A stretch of DNA of 64,000 nt, from the NCBI RefSeq assembly GCF_034720595.1, contig NZ_JAYESJ010000001.1, positions 622,501-686,500 of the forward strand. The letters run 5' to 3'. This DNA is from Rhizobium sp. CC-YZS058 (lineage in GTDB: Bacteria; Pseudomonadota; Alphaproteobacteria; Rhizobiales; Rhizobiaceae). The notes beneath the pieces are model-generated. The model was not told the origin of the DNA. It worked only from the letters and a program-made list of their open reading frames with translations, and did no database searches. The translations under genes and the position numbers were made by a program. Each line of letters opens with the position of its first letter. The stretch's first letter is position 1. Positions 32,192-40,483 of the stretch are shown piece by piece.

Positions 32192-33823
32192 ATGGGGAAG
32201 ATCACCAAAGCCTACCGAGCCTCTGGAGCCATCGGCCATCGCCGTCTCGTCAAATTCACCGCTACCGATGACGAGGTCGCCCTTGCCACCAGCCCAGCCG
32301 ACGTAATCGCCGGCGTTAGCGATTGCCCTGGCGGAGTGTTGAACAAGGGGCGCGTCGACATCGTGCTTGAAGGGATAGCCCAGGTCGAAGCGGGTGGGCC
32401 TATCACGCCGGGCGCGGCGTTCACGGCCGACGTCAACGGACGCGCCGTGGCGGACATGGCCACCGGCAAGCACTACGTCGGTGGCCGGTCGATTTACAAC
32501 ATGGCGGCTGGCGACCAACTCGAAGCGATCATCATGCCCGCCCTCGGGCAGGGCGATGGGGGCGGCTCGCTCGCCAAGCTGCGGGCGGCCTCTACCGCCG
32601 CGAAGGGCAACAATCCGCAGGAGCTTCCGGATTCGACGCTCGGTGCAGTCGTCACCTACTCCAACGTCTCCGATGCCAGCCTGCAGCCCGCTATTCAGAT
32701 CGCCGGTAATCCGCTCATCTACAAAACGAGCGGCAAGTTCTTCCAGAACAATACCAGCAACTTCGCATATGTAGCGCACACGAGCATCGCTCCTTCGACG
32801 GGCGGCTCAGTGAAATCGCAGCTCACATCGGCGGGAAACCCTGCAACAACGCCGCCGGCCCCTACCACCGGCTTCGATCAAGGCAAGAACTGGAACTTCC
32901 GCTTTAAGGCAACCGGCCTCCAGACAATCGAGTATGACCACGCCAATGATGCAACCAACCAGCCGATCCGCATCATCATCGACGGGCAGTACGTCAACCG
33001 CGACGGCCAGGCGTTTAACGGAGTTTCTACCCGCTATATGAAGATCGCCGTGCCGGCAGGAACACACGAGGTCGAGCTTGAGCTCCAGCACGCTAACCGC
33101 GCCGGCGGTCTGCGGTTAAACGCGGGAGCGCAGCTCGTTGAACCCACGCGTCGTCCCAAGGCCGTCGCGACTGGAACGAGCTTTGAAGAGGCTCTTCTCA
33201 TGGGCCTATACACCGCTGGAACGTTCACTAAGGATGCTGCCGGCGTCGCGCGCTATGCACCTTGGGACGGCTTGTTCCAAGTCTTCTGCCGCCTGAACGG
33301 ATACGACTGGCGCAACTCGGCCGAAGGTGGGACTGGCTATAGCAACACGGCGGGTACCAAGTCGAAGATTTTGGATCAGATGGAATACTGGATCGATGAT
33401 GATCTGTATGACCTCATCTTTTTCGGCGGGCCGTACAACGATAAGGGGCTCAACGTAGCGCAGATGCGAGCAGACGCCCGCGCCGCTTGGGTGAAGGCTC
33501 GGACGCGCCAGCCAGGCGCAACGATCGTAGTTTGCGGCACCTGCGGCGGCGCAAGTGTGGCGAATGACACGAGCAACACGATCACGTCAGAGGCGGCGAT
33601 CAAGGCGGAGTTCGACGCTTGGAAGGCCGAGACCGGCGAGACGAATGCTTTCTTCCTGCCGATCTCGTCAAACTATGCAACGGCGCTGATCAAGGATACG
33701 ACCTATCAAGACTGGATTTCGACCGACACCACGCACCCGTATCGAGGAGATTCAACCCACGGTGCCGTTGGTATCGGCTACTTTTTGAACGCAGCTTGGC
33801 GGCCGCAGATCGGGGTATCATAA
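32192..33823 (+). CDS. Decoration-domain/SGNH hydrolase fusion, virion surface protein
   Basis: The 543-residue protein is chimeric. Residues 1-120 repeat the capsid decoration protein of 16841-17212 with over half of the positions identical (SGAIGHRRLVKFTA; GGPITPGAAFTAD). Residues ~190-310 are beta-rich. Residues ~325-540 resemble an SGNH/GDSL esterase: Ser in ATGTSFEEA (block I, GTS rather than GDS), Gly in EGGTGYSN, Asn in GGPYND and His in STDTTHPYRGDSTHG. It could remove acyl groups from capsule or lipopolysaccharide. It is the last gene before the cargo block. Confidence 0.82.
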   Translation: MGKITKAYRASGAIGHRRLVKFTATDDEVALATSPADVIAGVSDCPGGVLNKGRVDIVLEGIAQVEAGGPITPGAAFTADVNGRAVADMATGKHYVGGRSIYNMAAGDQLEAIIMPALGQGDGGGSLAKLRAASTAAKGNNPQELPDSTLGAVVTYSNVSDASLQPAIQIAGNPLIYKTSGKFFQNNTSNFAYVAHTSIAPSTGGSVKSQLTSAGNPATTPPAPTTGFDQGKNWNFRFKATGLQTIEYDHANDATNQPIRIIIDGQYVNRDGQAFNGVSTRYMKIAVPAGTHEVELELQHANRAGGLRLNAGAQLVEPTRRPKAVATGTSFEEALLMGLYTAGTFTKDAAGVARYAPWDGLFQVFCRLNGYDWRNSAEGGTGYSNTAGTKSKILDQMEYWIDDDLYDLIFFGGPYNDKGLNVAQMRADARAAWVKARTRQPGATIVVCGTCGGASVANDTSNTITSEAAIKAEFDAWKAETGETNAFFLPISSNYATALIKDTTYQDWISTDTTHPYRGDSTHGAVGIGYFLNAAWRPQIGVS

Positions 33824-33877
33824 TTATTGATCAACTTGGCGTCGATCTGCTGCTAGCCCAGCGATGAGCATACCTGG

Positions 33878-34621
33878 TTATGGTTCTAACGGGAAAAGCT
33901 GACCGAGGGGGTCACGCTTTTCTGAACTGCTATCTTCGTTGGCCCAAAAGCGCTCTTCCGAGTATGCGCCCCGATAGAAATCCGCTGGATCGAACGGGCA
34001 CCGCTCCATCAATTTATTGAAGTGTGGGTCAGTCCTGTTCAACACCAGCAAGCGTTCCATCAACTCGCTCATGCGCTCGCCACATGCCGCTTGGACAATC
34101 GGGCCCACATGCTCGAGAAGCAGGTAGATGTCCTGAACGAGCTGAGCGAGATAGTTTGCCCTAATCAGTACAATCGATAACGCGGCACCGGCCTCCACGA
34201 CCTTAAGGACCGCTCGCTCACTCAAAAAAGCTTGGACGAGAGCATCGTCCGAGCCATCGTCGTAATGCGCCATAACCTTGTGGCGGAGCTGAATAACCCT
34301 CTGGTGTTTTGCTAGCAGTTCTCGCGACATGCCCTTGGTGCCATCTATGCTGCGTCGTGAACCGTTGACAGCGAAGGCTCTGCAGTAGGTCGTGACCGTC
34401 AAGGTCATCAACGCGAGGCCAAATCGCTCACGGTCTTGGCTGACATTCGACTGGTCGAGAATTGTGAGTGTGTCGAGTGTTTTTGCGACTTCCTTGAGAT
34501 CCTCTCGGATTGAGAACGCACCCGCAAAGCGCTTGATGCTCTCCTTTAAAGGTCGGTACTCTTTCCCCGAAGGCAGTTCTTCCAGTAGCGAAGTCAAGTC
34601 GTAGGCTCGTCTCATCTGCAT
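33878..34621 (-). CDS. HEPN-like protein in the cargo region
   Basis: The 247-residue helical protein faces left, opposite to the phage genes. It carries a HEPN-type RNase motif, R113-x5-H119 in QLRHKVMAHYDD, preceded by a segment (LALMTLTVTTYCRAFAVNGS) typical of this fold. HEPN proteins are often RNA-cutting effectors in toxin-antitoxin, Abi and CRISPR systems. The C-terminus (FYRGAYSEERFWANEDSSSEKRD) is hydrophilic. It starts 47 bp from the divergent HEPN-like gene at 34669. ATG 34615 is a possible alternative start with a better spaced GGGG. Family assignment is by motif only. Confidence 0.7.
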   Translation of the reverse strand: MQMRRAYDLTSLLEELPSGKEYRPLKESIKRFAGAFSIREDLKEVAKTLDTLTILDQSNVSQDRERFGLALMTLTVTTYCRAFAVNGSRRSIDGTKGMSRELLAKHQRVIQLRHKVMAHYDDGSDDALVQAFLSERAVLKVVEAGAALSIVLIRANYLAQLVQDIYLLLEHVGPIVQAACGERMSELMERLLVLNRTDPHFNKLMERCPFDPADFYRGAYSEERFWANEDSSSEKRDPLGQLFPLEP

Positions 34622-34668
34622 CCCCTAGCCGCATTGCGAGAATCAACAAGTCGCTGTGATTCTTACCA

Positions 34669-35196
34669 ATGGTGGAGCATAGCCTCAGAAACAGCTCGTC
34701 GCTGGTACCAAGATCGGGTCGACTTTCCGACAAAGACCTGCTTGGATCTATGGCACGACGGGGGCAGCTTGTGGCAGATCCTTCAACGGTAGAAGAGTGG
34801 CTTTCGGTTGCGGCGCGACACGAACGCGCAGCAGCGTTGCTAATCGTGGACAAGAAGGCTGCCGCGGAAGGCTGGTGGCACTGTGGCATGGCGGCTGAAG
34901 CTGCTCTAAAGGCCTACATCCTCTGGAGCCAACGCCCCAACGATTGGGACGCCTATGCGACCGCAAACGGTCTAAAAACCCATGATTTGCGAAAGCTCAT
35001 TTCTCACGCGGGCATCAATCTCACAGCTGCTAATCCCATAGCGGCCTCGTGGCACATGATGGTATCGTGGGACCATCGCCAACGTTATGATCCTCAAAGG
35101 ATGCCAAGGCTAGTCGCCAAATCAATGTACGAAGCAACGTTCGGAACGCGCGGAACAGTGAGATGGATACTATCGAAATTAACGCCGAGCGCTTAG
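34669..35196 (+). CDS. HEPN-like protein, first gene of rightward cargo operon
   Basis: The 175-residue helical protein looks like a small HEPN domain: WLSVAARHERAAALLIVDKKAAAEGWWHCGMAAEAALKAYILWSQ, then KTHDLRKLISHAG, the A..E.ALKA...HDL pattern of HEPN proteins that accompany nucleotidyltransferases. A canonical Rx4-6H is not obvious, so it may be a non-catalytic partner. ATG 34669 or 34750 could be the start; neither has a strong ribosome site. Its end overlaps the next gene by 34 bases, so the two are coupled. Confidence 0.68.
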   Translation: MVEHSLRNSSSLVPRSGRLSDKDLLGSMARRGQLVADPSTVEEWLSVAARHERAAALLIVDKKAAAEGWWHCGMAAEAALKAYILWSQRPNDWDAYATANGLKTHDLRKLISHAGINLTAANPIAASWHMMVSWDHRQRYDPQRMPRLVAKSMYEATFGTRGTVRWILSKLTPSA

Positions 35197-35672
35197 CCGC
35201 TGGGGCACGTTACAAAACCGCGCTCGAGAGTCTCGGCCTTAAGCCGGCTGGACTGTTATGGGCCTATGATCCGGCAGATAAAATGTTTCTGCTCGTCCTG
35301 ATCACACCGGTGGTCGATTTTGTCGGCCCACTGGCGCTGTCTGAAAAACTCTTCACCGCTTATAGAGCGACTGCCACTCCACCGGAGATCGATCCTTTCG
35401 TGGTTCGCCTTCACAGTCCAAAGCAGGCGTTTGCACAGGCAGTCGAACAACACTTACAAACGCGGATACGCGTGCGCGATCTTGATGAAGAGACGGGTAT
35501 CTTCGGCCCTCAGTATTTAGCTCAGGAAAAAGGTACAGTTACGTTTGGCGCCGATGGCTTAGAGTTTCGCCCTGAGTGGGTATATGTATTCAGGCACTCA
35601 AAGCGCGACACCCTGGATCTCTCCCTGCAGTGGAGGCGTTTTAGCGGTAACGTTGATCAGCTCGCGGCCTGA
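35163..35672 (+). CDS. Unknown cargo protein coupled to HEPN-like gene
   Basis: The 169-residue alpha/beta protein has no motif that is recognised. The start region (GARYKTALESLGLKPAGLLWAYDP) and the LVLITPVVDFVGPLALSEKLFTAYRA segment suggest a compact fold. The long overlap with the HEPN-like gene suggests that the two products are made together, possibly as toxin and neutraliser or as a complex; this is inference. DNA here is visibly more AT-rich than the phage structural genes. Confidence 0.65.
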   Translation: MDTIEINAERLAAGARYKTALESLGLKPAGLLWAYDPADKMFLLVLITPVVDFVGPLALSEKLFTAYRATATPPEIDPFVVRLHSPKQAFAQAVEQHLQTRIRVRDLDEETGIFGPQYLAQEKGTVTFGADGLEFRPEWVYVFRHSKRDTLDLSLQWRRFSGNVDQLAA

Positions 35673-35776
35673 GCCCGCGCTCCATCGTTGGCAAAAACGC
35701 GGCCGAATTCCAGGACCTGTGGACGGTATCAAACTCAGAGCTGGTTAGCGCGGCTATTTTCTATTTGGAGAAGCGA

Positions 35777-36793
35777 ATGGACGACCGTTTCGAAAGAGTT
35801 TGCAAAGCTGCGGGTAAAAAGGTGGTAAACGCCGAGTATCTAAATGACGATGATCGTTTACAGTTGGAGCGTACGCTTCAACAGTTCGAAGCTTTTGCCA
35901 AGTCGTATATCGACCTCGCCCTTCCAGGCCATCACATCGCGATTGGGTTTTATGATTCTCTGCAAGTGAATGCTTTCGCAACCACTTGTGATGGTCAGGA
36001 TGCGATTGGGATTAGCTGGGGAGGGCTGCAGAAGCTGCGCTCTGAATTCGTCCGGGCAATAGACTATCGAGATCAGTTTGCGTGGCTGCCCTCAGGCAAG
36101 GAACTCGAAGCTGTTGATTGGCTGTTCGACTGCGCCAAGTATTTTATTTTCATACATGAGTTGGGCCACATTTGGCATGGTCATACAAGCCTGCTTCAAA
36201 CCGGTAGAGTGCCAGCGTTCTGGTTCGAAACTGGACCCCTGAAGGGACGTCCGCTCAGCAAGATTGATCGCCAAACGATGGAGATGGACGCCGACGGCTT
36301 TGCCGCAGACAACCTTTTCGATTTCGGGCTCGAATATAGGCCATTTCCCGGCATTAATTCCCAATGGGAACAAACCCATGGAACCGGCGCTACACGACTA
36401 TTGATGATAGCCATGAGTCTCCATTTCACATTTAGGATTTTTAATAAACCAATTGATTTTGATCCTCAGGAACAACAGGTTCATCCGTCTCCACCGCTTC
36501 GCCAAAGGATGATCGCAGGGTCGTTAATTGCTGCAGCGCTCAGGAGGAATGCCGCCTCTGAAGATGATGCCATGTATATTATCTTGAGAGGCATCTCAGA
36601 AGCAGAGTGGCTGTACGCCACGATAAACGGAATTTCTCCTGCCACGGAGGCAATCACCGCTGCATGGGGAAACGAAGGACATTTATATCAACGCAAGTTG
36701 CTCCGGCGCTGGCGCGTCCTCAGGCCACAGTTGGATGCGTTGAAGCGCAGCGGGGAGCTCCCTGCCATCCAAGACATCCCAGAGGACGACTGA
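35777..36793 (+). CDS. HExxH zinc metallopeptidase-like cargo protein
   Basis: The 338-residue protein starts at ATG 35777 behind GGAG. It holds a zinc-peptidase motif H127-E-L-G-H131 in FIFIHELGHIWHGH and a downstream E169/D173 in TMEMDADGFAAD that could give the third ligand. No signal peptide is seen, so it should act in the cytoplasm. Layout and size recall cytosolic exclusion proteases such as Lit (peptidase U49), but membership is not shown. Near residue 225 the DNA is very AT-rich, a sign of separate origin. It is the last gene before the right-end repeats. Confidence 0.78.
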   Translation: MDDRFERVCKAAGKKVVNAEYLNDDDRLQLERTLQQFEAFAKSYIDLALPGHHIAIGFYDSLQVNAFATTCDGQDAIGISWGGLQKLRSEFVRAIDYRDQFAWLPSGKELEAVDWLFDCAKYFIFIHELGHIWHGHTSLLQTGRVPAFWFETGPLKGRPLSKIDRQTMEMDADGFAADNLFDFGLEYRPFPGINSQWEQTHGTGATRLLMIAMSLHFTFRIFNKPIDFDPQEQQVHPSPPLRQRMIAGSLIAAALRRNAASEDDAMYIILRGISEAEWLYATINGISPATEAITAAWGNEGHLYQRKLLRRWRVLRPQLDALKRSGELPAIQDIPEDD

Positions 36794-36990
36794 CGACATC
36801 TAGGCACGCTTGCACGACGCTTCACTAGTTTGCGGACGTAAACGGATCAGCCTGACATTGTTAAACTGGTTAGGGAGTGGAGCTGAAGTTTAGGCCACCT
36901 CACGCTCGGTCGGGCTTGATGATCCATGGCAGAACGAGAACATGTCAGTTGGGAAGGTCGTCAACATTCACTGGCGGCCGACGAGCACCT

Positions 36991-37245
36991 TTTGACAAGG
37001 CGACTGGAAAAATAGAAAATTTCGATTCGCGAGGTCGATTCCGGAAACTCGCGTCCGGCTACACTGCTATGTGTGGCGTCTTTGACAAGCAGTCTGCAAA
37101 ACCAAGTTACTGCAGATCCTTGTGTCAAATCTGCGAAAAATCGCGACCGGCTACATCCTGACACAGGCTTTTTGACAAACGTTCTGGAAATCTAGATTTT
37201 TCCGATTTCTCTTGTCAAAATTCCGGAAAACCGCGTCCGGCTACA
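36991..37245 (+). repeat. Three 75-bp repeat units at 90-bp period, probable transposase sites of the right end
   Basis: Units begin TTTGACAA at 36991, 37081 and 37171, exactly 90 bp apart, and end CCGGCTACA at 37063, 37155 and 37245. Each unit contains two related sites close to TTGNCAAANNTTCYGGAAA about 40 bp apart (best seen at 37172-37190 and 37212-37229), so six sites in all. MuA-type transposases bind several such sites at each prophage end. The prophage end is probably CA at 37245 or 37247. The preceding 36794-36990 holds no recognisable gene. Confidence 0.72.
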
Positions 37246-37308
37246 CAAAGATAAAGCCGAAAAATTCAGTCAGCAACTATCGATTAATCGGCTGTCTATT
37301 GGAAAATT

Positions 37309-37385
37309 TGGTAGCGGGAGAGGGACTTGAACCCCCGACACGCGGATTATGATTCCGCTGCTCTAACCACCTGAGCTACCCCGCC
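37309..37385 (-). tRNA. tRNA-Met (anticodon CAU)
   Basis: The minus strand folds as a 77-nt tRNA with encoded CCA: acceptor GGCGGGG, D-arm with AGCTCAGGTGGTTAGAGC, anticodon stem GCGGA/TCCGC around the loop ATCATAA (CAU), and T-arm with GGTTCAAGTC. An elongator tRNA-Met is most likely; a lysidine-modified tRNA-Ile2 also has CAU in DNA. The gene is complete although the prophage ends about 60 bp from its 3' end. Confidence 0.93.
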
Positions 37386-37424
37386 GCCGGAAACGAGCCC
37401 ATCGGGTCGCTGTCGGTGCGCGGC

Positions 37425-37453
37425 TTATAAGGTTTGGGTCCCTGAAGTGTCAA
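37425..37453 (-). promoter_or_regulatory. Sigma-70 promoter of the tRNA gene
   Basis: On the minus strand TTGACA (37448-37453) is followed after exactly 17 bp by TTATAA (37425-37430), 39 bp before the tRNA 5' end. The match to the housekeeping consensus is near perfect. Confidence 0.75.
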
Positions 37454-37536
37454 GCGAGGGCTGGGGAAAAATTCGAACGGGGAGGGGTGCCGGTGGCGCG
37501 GCCGGGCAGCGCTCCTGGCAGGGGTGCCTGCAGCCC

Positions 37537-38727
37537 TCAGGCGGCCGGCTGCAGGAGGTCGCGCAGGGCGGCTTCGGCGGCCGGTTCGCGTTCGGAGCGG
37601 CGGATGAAGCCGCCGCCATAGACGCGGGCATTCTCGCCCTGGCCGGAATAGAGCGCGCAGGCCTGGCCGGGCGCGATGCCCGCTTCGCCTTCCATCAGCT
37701 CGACGCTCACCTCTCCATCGACGACGCGCAGAATGGCCGGTGCCGGGCTGCGGGTGGAGCGGACCTTGGCGAAGCAGGAAAATCCGTCTGCCGGCAGGTC
37801 TTCGAGCGGCTGGTCGCCCAGCCAGTTCACGTCGCGCAGGATGATCCGGCGTGTTTCCAGCGCCTCCTTCGGCCCGACGATCACCCGGCGGCTGCGCGCA
37901 TCGAGATGCACGACATAGAGCGGCTCGCCCGTGGCAATGCCGATGCCGCGCCGCTGCCCGATCGTGTAGTGAAGAATGCCGTCATGCTGGCCGAGCAGCC
38001 GGCCGTCGAGATGGACGATGTCGCCGGCGAGCGCCGCATTCGGCTTCAGCTTCGAAACGATGTCGCTGTATTTGCCCTGCGGCACGAAGCAGATGTCCTG
38101 GCTGTCGGCCTTTTTGGCGACGACCAGCCCCATCTCCTCGGCAAGCGCCCGCGTCTCCGCCTTGGTAAGGTGACCGAGCGGAAAGCGCAGATAGTCGATC
38201 TGCTCCTGCGTCGTGGCGAAGAGGAAATAGCTCTGGTCACGGTCGGCGTCGGCCGGGCGGAAGAGGGCGCGCCGCTGCGGCTGGCCGGGCAGCGGGGCGG
38301 GGCGCGAGCGGATGTAATGGCCGGTCGCCAGCGCATCAGCACCAAGCTCGCGCGCGGTCGCCAGAAGATCGGCGAACTTGACCGTCTGGTTGCAGGCCAC
38401 GCAGGGAATCGGCGTCTCGCCGGCGACATAGCTTTCGGCGAAGGGGTTGATCACCGTTTCGCGGAACCGCTGTTCGTAATCGAGAACATAATGCGGAATG
38501 CCCAGCACCTCGCAGACGCGCCGCGCATCGTCGATATCCTGGCCGGCACAGCAGGAGCCGGCCCGGTGAACGGCCGCGCCGTGATCATAGAGCTGCAGCG
38601 TGATGCCGAAGACATCATAGCCTTCGCGTTTCAAGATCCCGGCCACGACCGAACTGTCGACGCCGCCGGACATGGCAACGACAACGCGTGTATCTTCCGG
38701 CTTGCGGTCGAAATCGAGGCTGTTCAC
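37537..38727 (-). CDS. mnmA: tRNA 2-thiouridylase MnmA
   Basis: The 396-residue enzyme makes 2-thiouridine at the wobble position of tRNA for Lys, Glu and Gln. It has the N-type PP-loop [16 protein letters not shown], a Cys-rich [21 protein letters not shown], the catalytic CVACN motif and GHYIRS, and ends in the beta-barrel part. GTG 38727 is chosen because the product then begins with [21 protein letters not shown], the usual rhizobial N-terminus. It stands alone beside the tRNA gene, a common kind of neighbourhood without strict functional link. Confidence 0.95.
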   Translation of the reverse strand: MNSLDFDRKPEDTRVVVAMSGGVDSSVVAGILKREGYDVFGITLQLYDHGAAVHRAGSCCAGQDIDDARRVCEVLGIPHYVLDYEQRFRETVINPFAESYVAGETPIPCVACNQTVKFADLLATARELGADALATGHYIRSRPAPLPGQPQRRALFRPADADRDQSYFLFATTQEQIDYLRFPLGHLTKAETRALAEEMGLVVAKKADSQDICFVPQGKYSDIVSKLKPNAALAGDIVHLDGRLLGQHDGILHYTIGQRRGIGIATGEPLYVVHLDARSRRVIVGPKEALETRRIILRDVNWLGDQPLEDLPADGFSCFAKVRSTRSPAPAILRVVDGEVSVELMEGEAGIAPGQACALYSGQGENARVYGGGFIRRSEREPAAEAALRDLLQPAA

Positions 38728-38878
38728 AGGCGGCGTCCGATTGTCTTGCGGCGGCGGGCACGGTGCCAGGCGGCCGACAGGAATTTTGCCAGAGTATAAG
38801 ATCTCCGGCCGGTCGCGACAAGGTTCGCCGTCTCGCACCGTTCGGCGCGCATCCTGCCCGGCAACGGCAGGCTTGAGG

Positions 38879-39637
38879 TCAGATCAATTTCAGGCGCATG
38901 GCGCGCGCGATCGCCTGCATGCGGTTGACCGCATCGAGCTTGCGGGCCGCCGATTTGAAGTAGCTGCTGACCGTATAGGCCGAAATATCGAGGATGATGG
39001 CGATCTCGTCGCTGCTTTTGCCGGCCGCCGCCCAGCGCAGACACTCGACCTCGCGGGCGGACAGCCTTTCCCGCACCGGGCTTGCCCCTTCCATCGTGCT
39101 CTCCAGCCGTTCGAACAGGCTGACCAGCAGGAAATAGAGCCCCGCCGCTTCGAGACCGCGCGGTGCATTGCGCGTGCCGGTGAGCGCGACCATGAAGGGT
39201 TCGCCATAGGTGGTGTGGAGCAGCGCGGCATAGGTGCGGCTTGGCGGGCGCGGCTTGCCGGGTTCGCCCATCGTCAGGCACAGAGCGGGTTCGAAGGCTT
39301 CGCCGACGCGGCCAAGCAGCGCCTGCGTTTCCTCGAACAGCGGCAGCTTCGTGCGGCGCACCTCGCTTACCAGGCGGCTGACGGGAAAGAGATCGGCCGC
39401 TTCGTAGCGCTGTACCAGTTCCGCCGGCCAACTGCTCATCACCAGCCGCTCGGCGAAGGATTGCCGGTCGCCACCCGGCAACCTTGCAATCATGAAATGC
39501 GCGAAATCATAGCTTGCCACGCAGCGGCGCATCAGGCGCAACACCTCATATTCGGTCTGCGGGCAGCAAGTGTCGAGGGTGGAGAGCAGCGCGGCATAAT
39601 CGGCGCTGCCGGTCGAAGACGTCGTCGTTTCTGACAT
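38879..39637 (-). CDS. LuxR-family transcription regulator
   Basis: The 252-residue protein has an N-terminal domain of the autoinducer-binding type (residues ~20-165: [36 protein letters not shown]) and a C-terminal LuxR helix-turn-helix (about 185-245: [28 protein letters not shown]). AGGA precedes the ATG. No luxI homologue is nearby, so it is an orphan regulator; the ligand is not known. The 440-bp gap to sciP (39638-40076) holds the divergent promoters and a CtrA-like site but no evident gene. Confidence 0.88.
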   Translation of the reverse strand: MSETTTSSTGSADYAALLSTLDTCCPQTEYEVLRLMRRCVASYDFAHFMIARLPGGDRQSFAERLVMSSWPAELVQRYEAADLFPVSRLVSEVRRTKLPLFEETQALLGRVGEAFEPALCLTMGEPGKPRPPSRTYAALLHTTYGEPFMVALTGTRNAPRGLEAAGLYFLLVSLFERLESTMEGASPVRERLSAREVECLRWAAAGKSSDEIAIILDISAYTVSSYFKSAARKLDAVNRMQAIARAMRLKLI

Positions 39638-40009
39638 GCGTTCCTATCCTCGCGCCCGGCGATCGCCCGAGCGTTCTTTCAGGTGTGCGAAACGCCTCAG
39701 CGCTCCGACCGCCGCATGATCTCGGCTTGCCGAAGCAGCTGAGATCGAGCCGGTCAGAGGGAGGGAGCGCGGGTTCGGCAACCTGGGGCATCGTTCAGCG
39801 ATGCCGATTGTCTCAATGGTGGTGGCTATAGGTCGATTTGACGACGAAATGAAGGCTGTTTCCTGCATGGCACCCATGTGCGTAAGTGGAAGGTAACCAT
39901 GTCGCACCCAAGGAAAACGGCACGTCTGACGAAATTCATGCCTGAAACAGGAAGATTCGGCCGCGCCAGCGTACATTCTGGCGAAGATGGAAAAATTGCG
40001 GCGGACGGT

Positions 40010-40024
40010 TTAGTCAATTCTTAA
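40010..40024 (+). promoter_or_regulatory. CtrA-binding-like site upstream of sciP
   Basis: TTAG-N7-TTAA matches the bipartite CtrA consensus TTAA-N7-TTAA at seven of eight positions, 53 bp before the sciP ATG. A GAGTC (GANTC, CcrM) site at 40070-40074 lies three bases before the start codon. CtrA control of sciP is known in Caulobacter; here it is inferred. Confidence 0.55.
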
Positions 40025-40076
40025 AGCTGGCGGACTAACGTGACGGGTGTGGTCTTGAGTATGTGTAGAGAGTCCA

Positions 40077-40352
40077 ATGACCGAAATGGTACGACCCCGC
40101 GTGAAATATGTCATCGGCCCGGATGGCAGTCCCTTGACGATTGCCGACCTTCCGCCGGCAAACACGCGGCGCTGGGTAATTCGACGCAAGGCTGAGGTGG
40201 TCGCCGCAGTGCGCGGCGGCCTCCTGAGCCTCGAGGAAGCGTGCGAGCGGTACACGCTGACGGTCGAGGAGTTCCTGTCCTGGCAGGCCTCGATCAACGA
40301 TCATGGCCTGGCCGGCCTGCGCACCACGCGCATCCAGCAATATCGCCACTAA
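40077..40352 (+). CDS. sciP: SciP, CtrA inhibitor (DUF1153)
   Basis: The 91-residue protein matches the DUF1153/SciP family over its whole length: VIGPDGSPLTIADLPPANTRRWVIRRKAEVVAAVRGGLLSLEEACERYTLTVEEFLSW, a small helix-turn-helix protein. In Caulobacter SciP is made late in the cycle and blocks transcription activation by CtrA. It lies about 1 kb from ctrA, with fliJ between. A strong terminator follows. Confidence 0.93.
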   Translation: MTEMVRPRVKYVIGPDGSPLTIADLPPANTRRWVIRRKAEVVAAVRGGLLSLEEACERYTLTVEEFLSWQASINDHGLAGLRTTRIQQYRH

Positions 40353-40375
40353 GCACGGTTCGTCCGTGACATCGA

Positions 40376-40418
40376 GAAAAGGGCGGCAAGGGAGGTCCTC
40401 TCCTTTGCCGCCCTTTTT
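40376..40418 (+). terminator. Intrinsic terminator after sciP
   Basis: AAAAGGGCGGCAA pairs with TTTGCCGCCCTTTT around a GGAGG-TCCT-CTCC apex with one mismatch, ending in five T. An A-run on the left makes it work in both directions in principle. Confidence 0.8.
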
Positions 40419-40483
40419 GCTGTGCCGACGAGGCTCCCACCTGTGCCAGGCGCGGGGATCGAAGGGGAAGTCCAAACGCACGA

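Larger units (their letters stand above)
1..37247 (+). mobile_element. Mu-like transposable prophage, right-hand part
   Basis: Nearly all genes to 33.8 kb run rightward and overlap by a few bases, in the order transposase, MuB, early genes, GemA, Mor activator, lysis, head, tail, fibres. Replication and head genes are Mu-type, while the tail has a tape measure, a frameshifted chaperone and a J-like tip and no sheath or baseplate wedge genes, so virions are expected to be siphovirus-like as in B3, D3112 and RcapMu. The left end is outside the window. The right end is placed just after three repeat units ending at 37245, about 60 bp from a tRNA gene. No gene in the visible part looks broken, so the prophage may be active; this is inference. 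Confidence 0.93.

Noticed and set aside
36877..37161. Small protein gene over the repeats
   Set aside because: The frame crosses repeat units with no ribosome site or family resemblance.
36991..37245. CRISPR array
   Set aside because: There are only three units, each about 75 bp with diverged interiors and ~15-bp gaps, and no cas genes; the place and inner sites fit a transposase end.
37309..37385. Integration of the prophage into the tRNA gene by an integrase
   Set aside because: No integrase is visible, no tRNA fragment is seen inside the phage end, and the element encodes a DDE transposase; closeness to the tRNA is probably chance.
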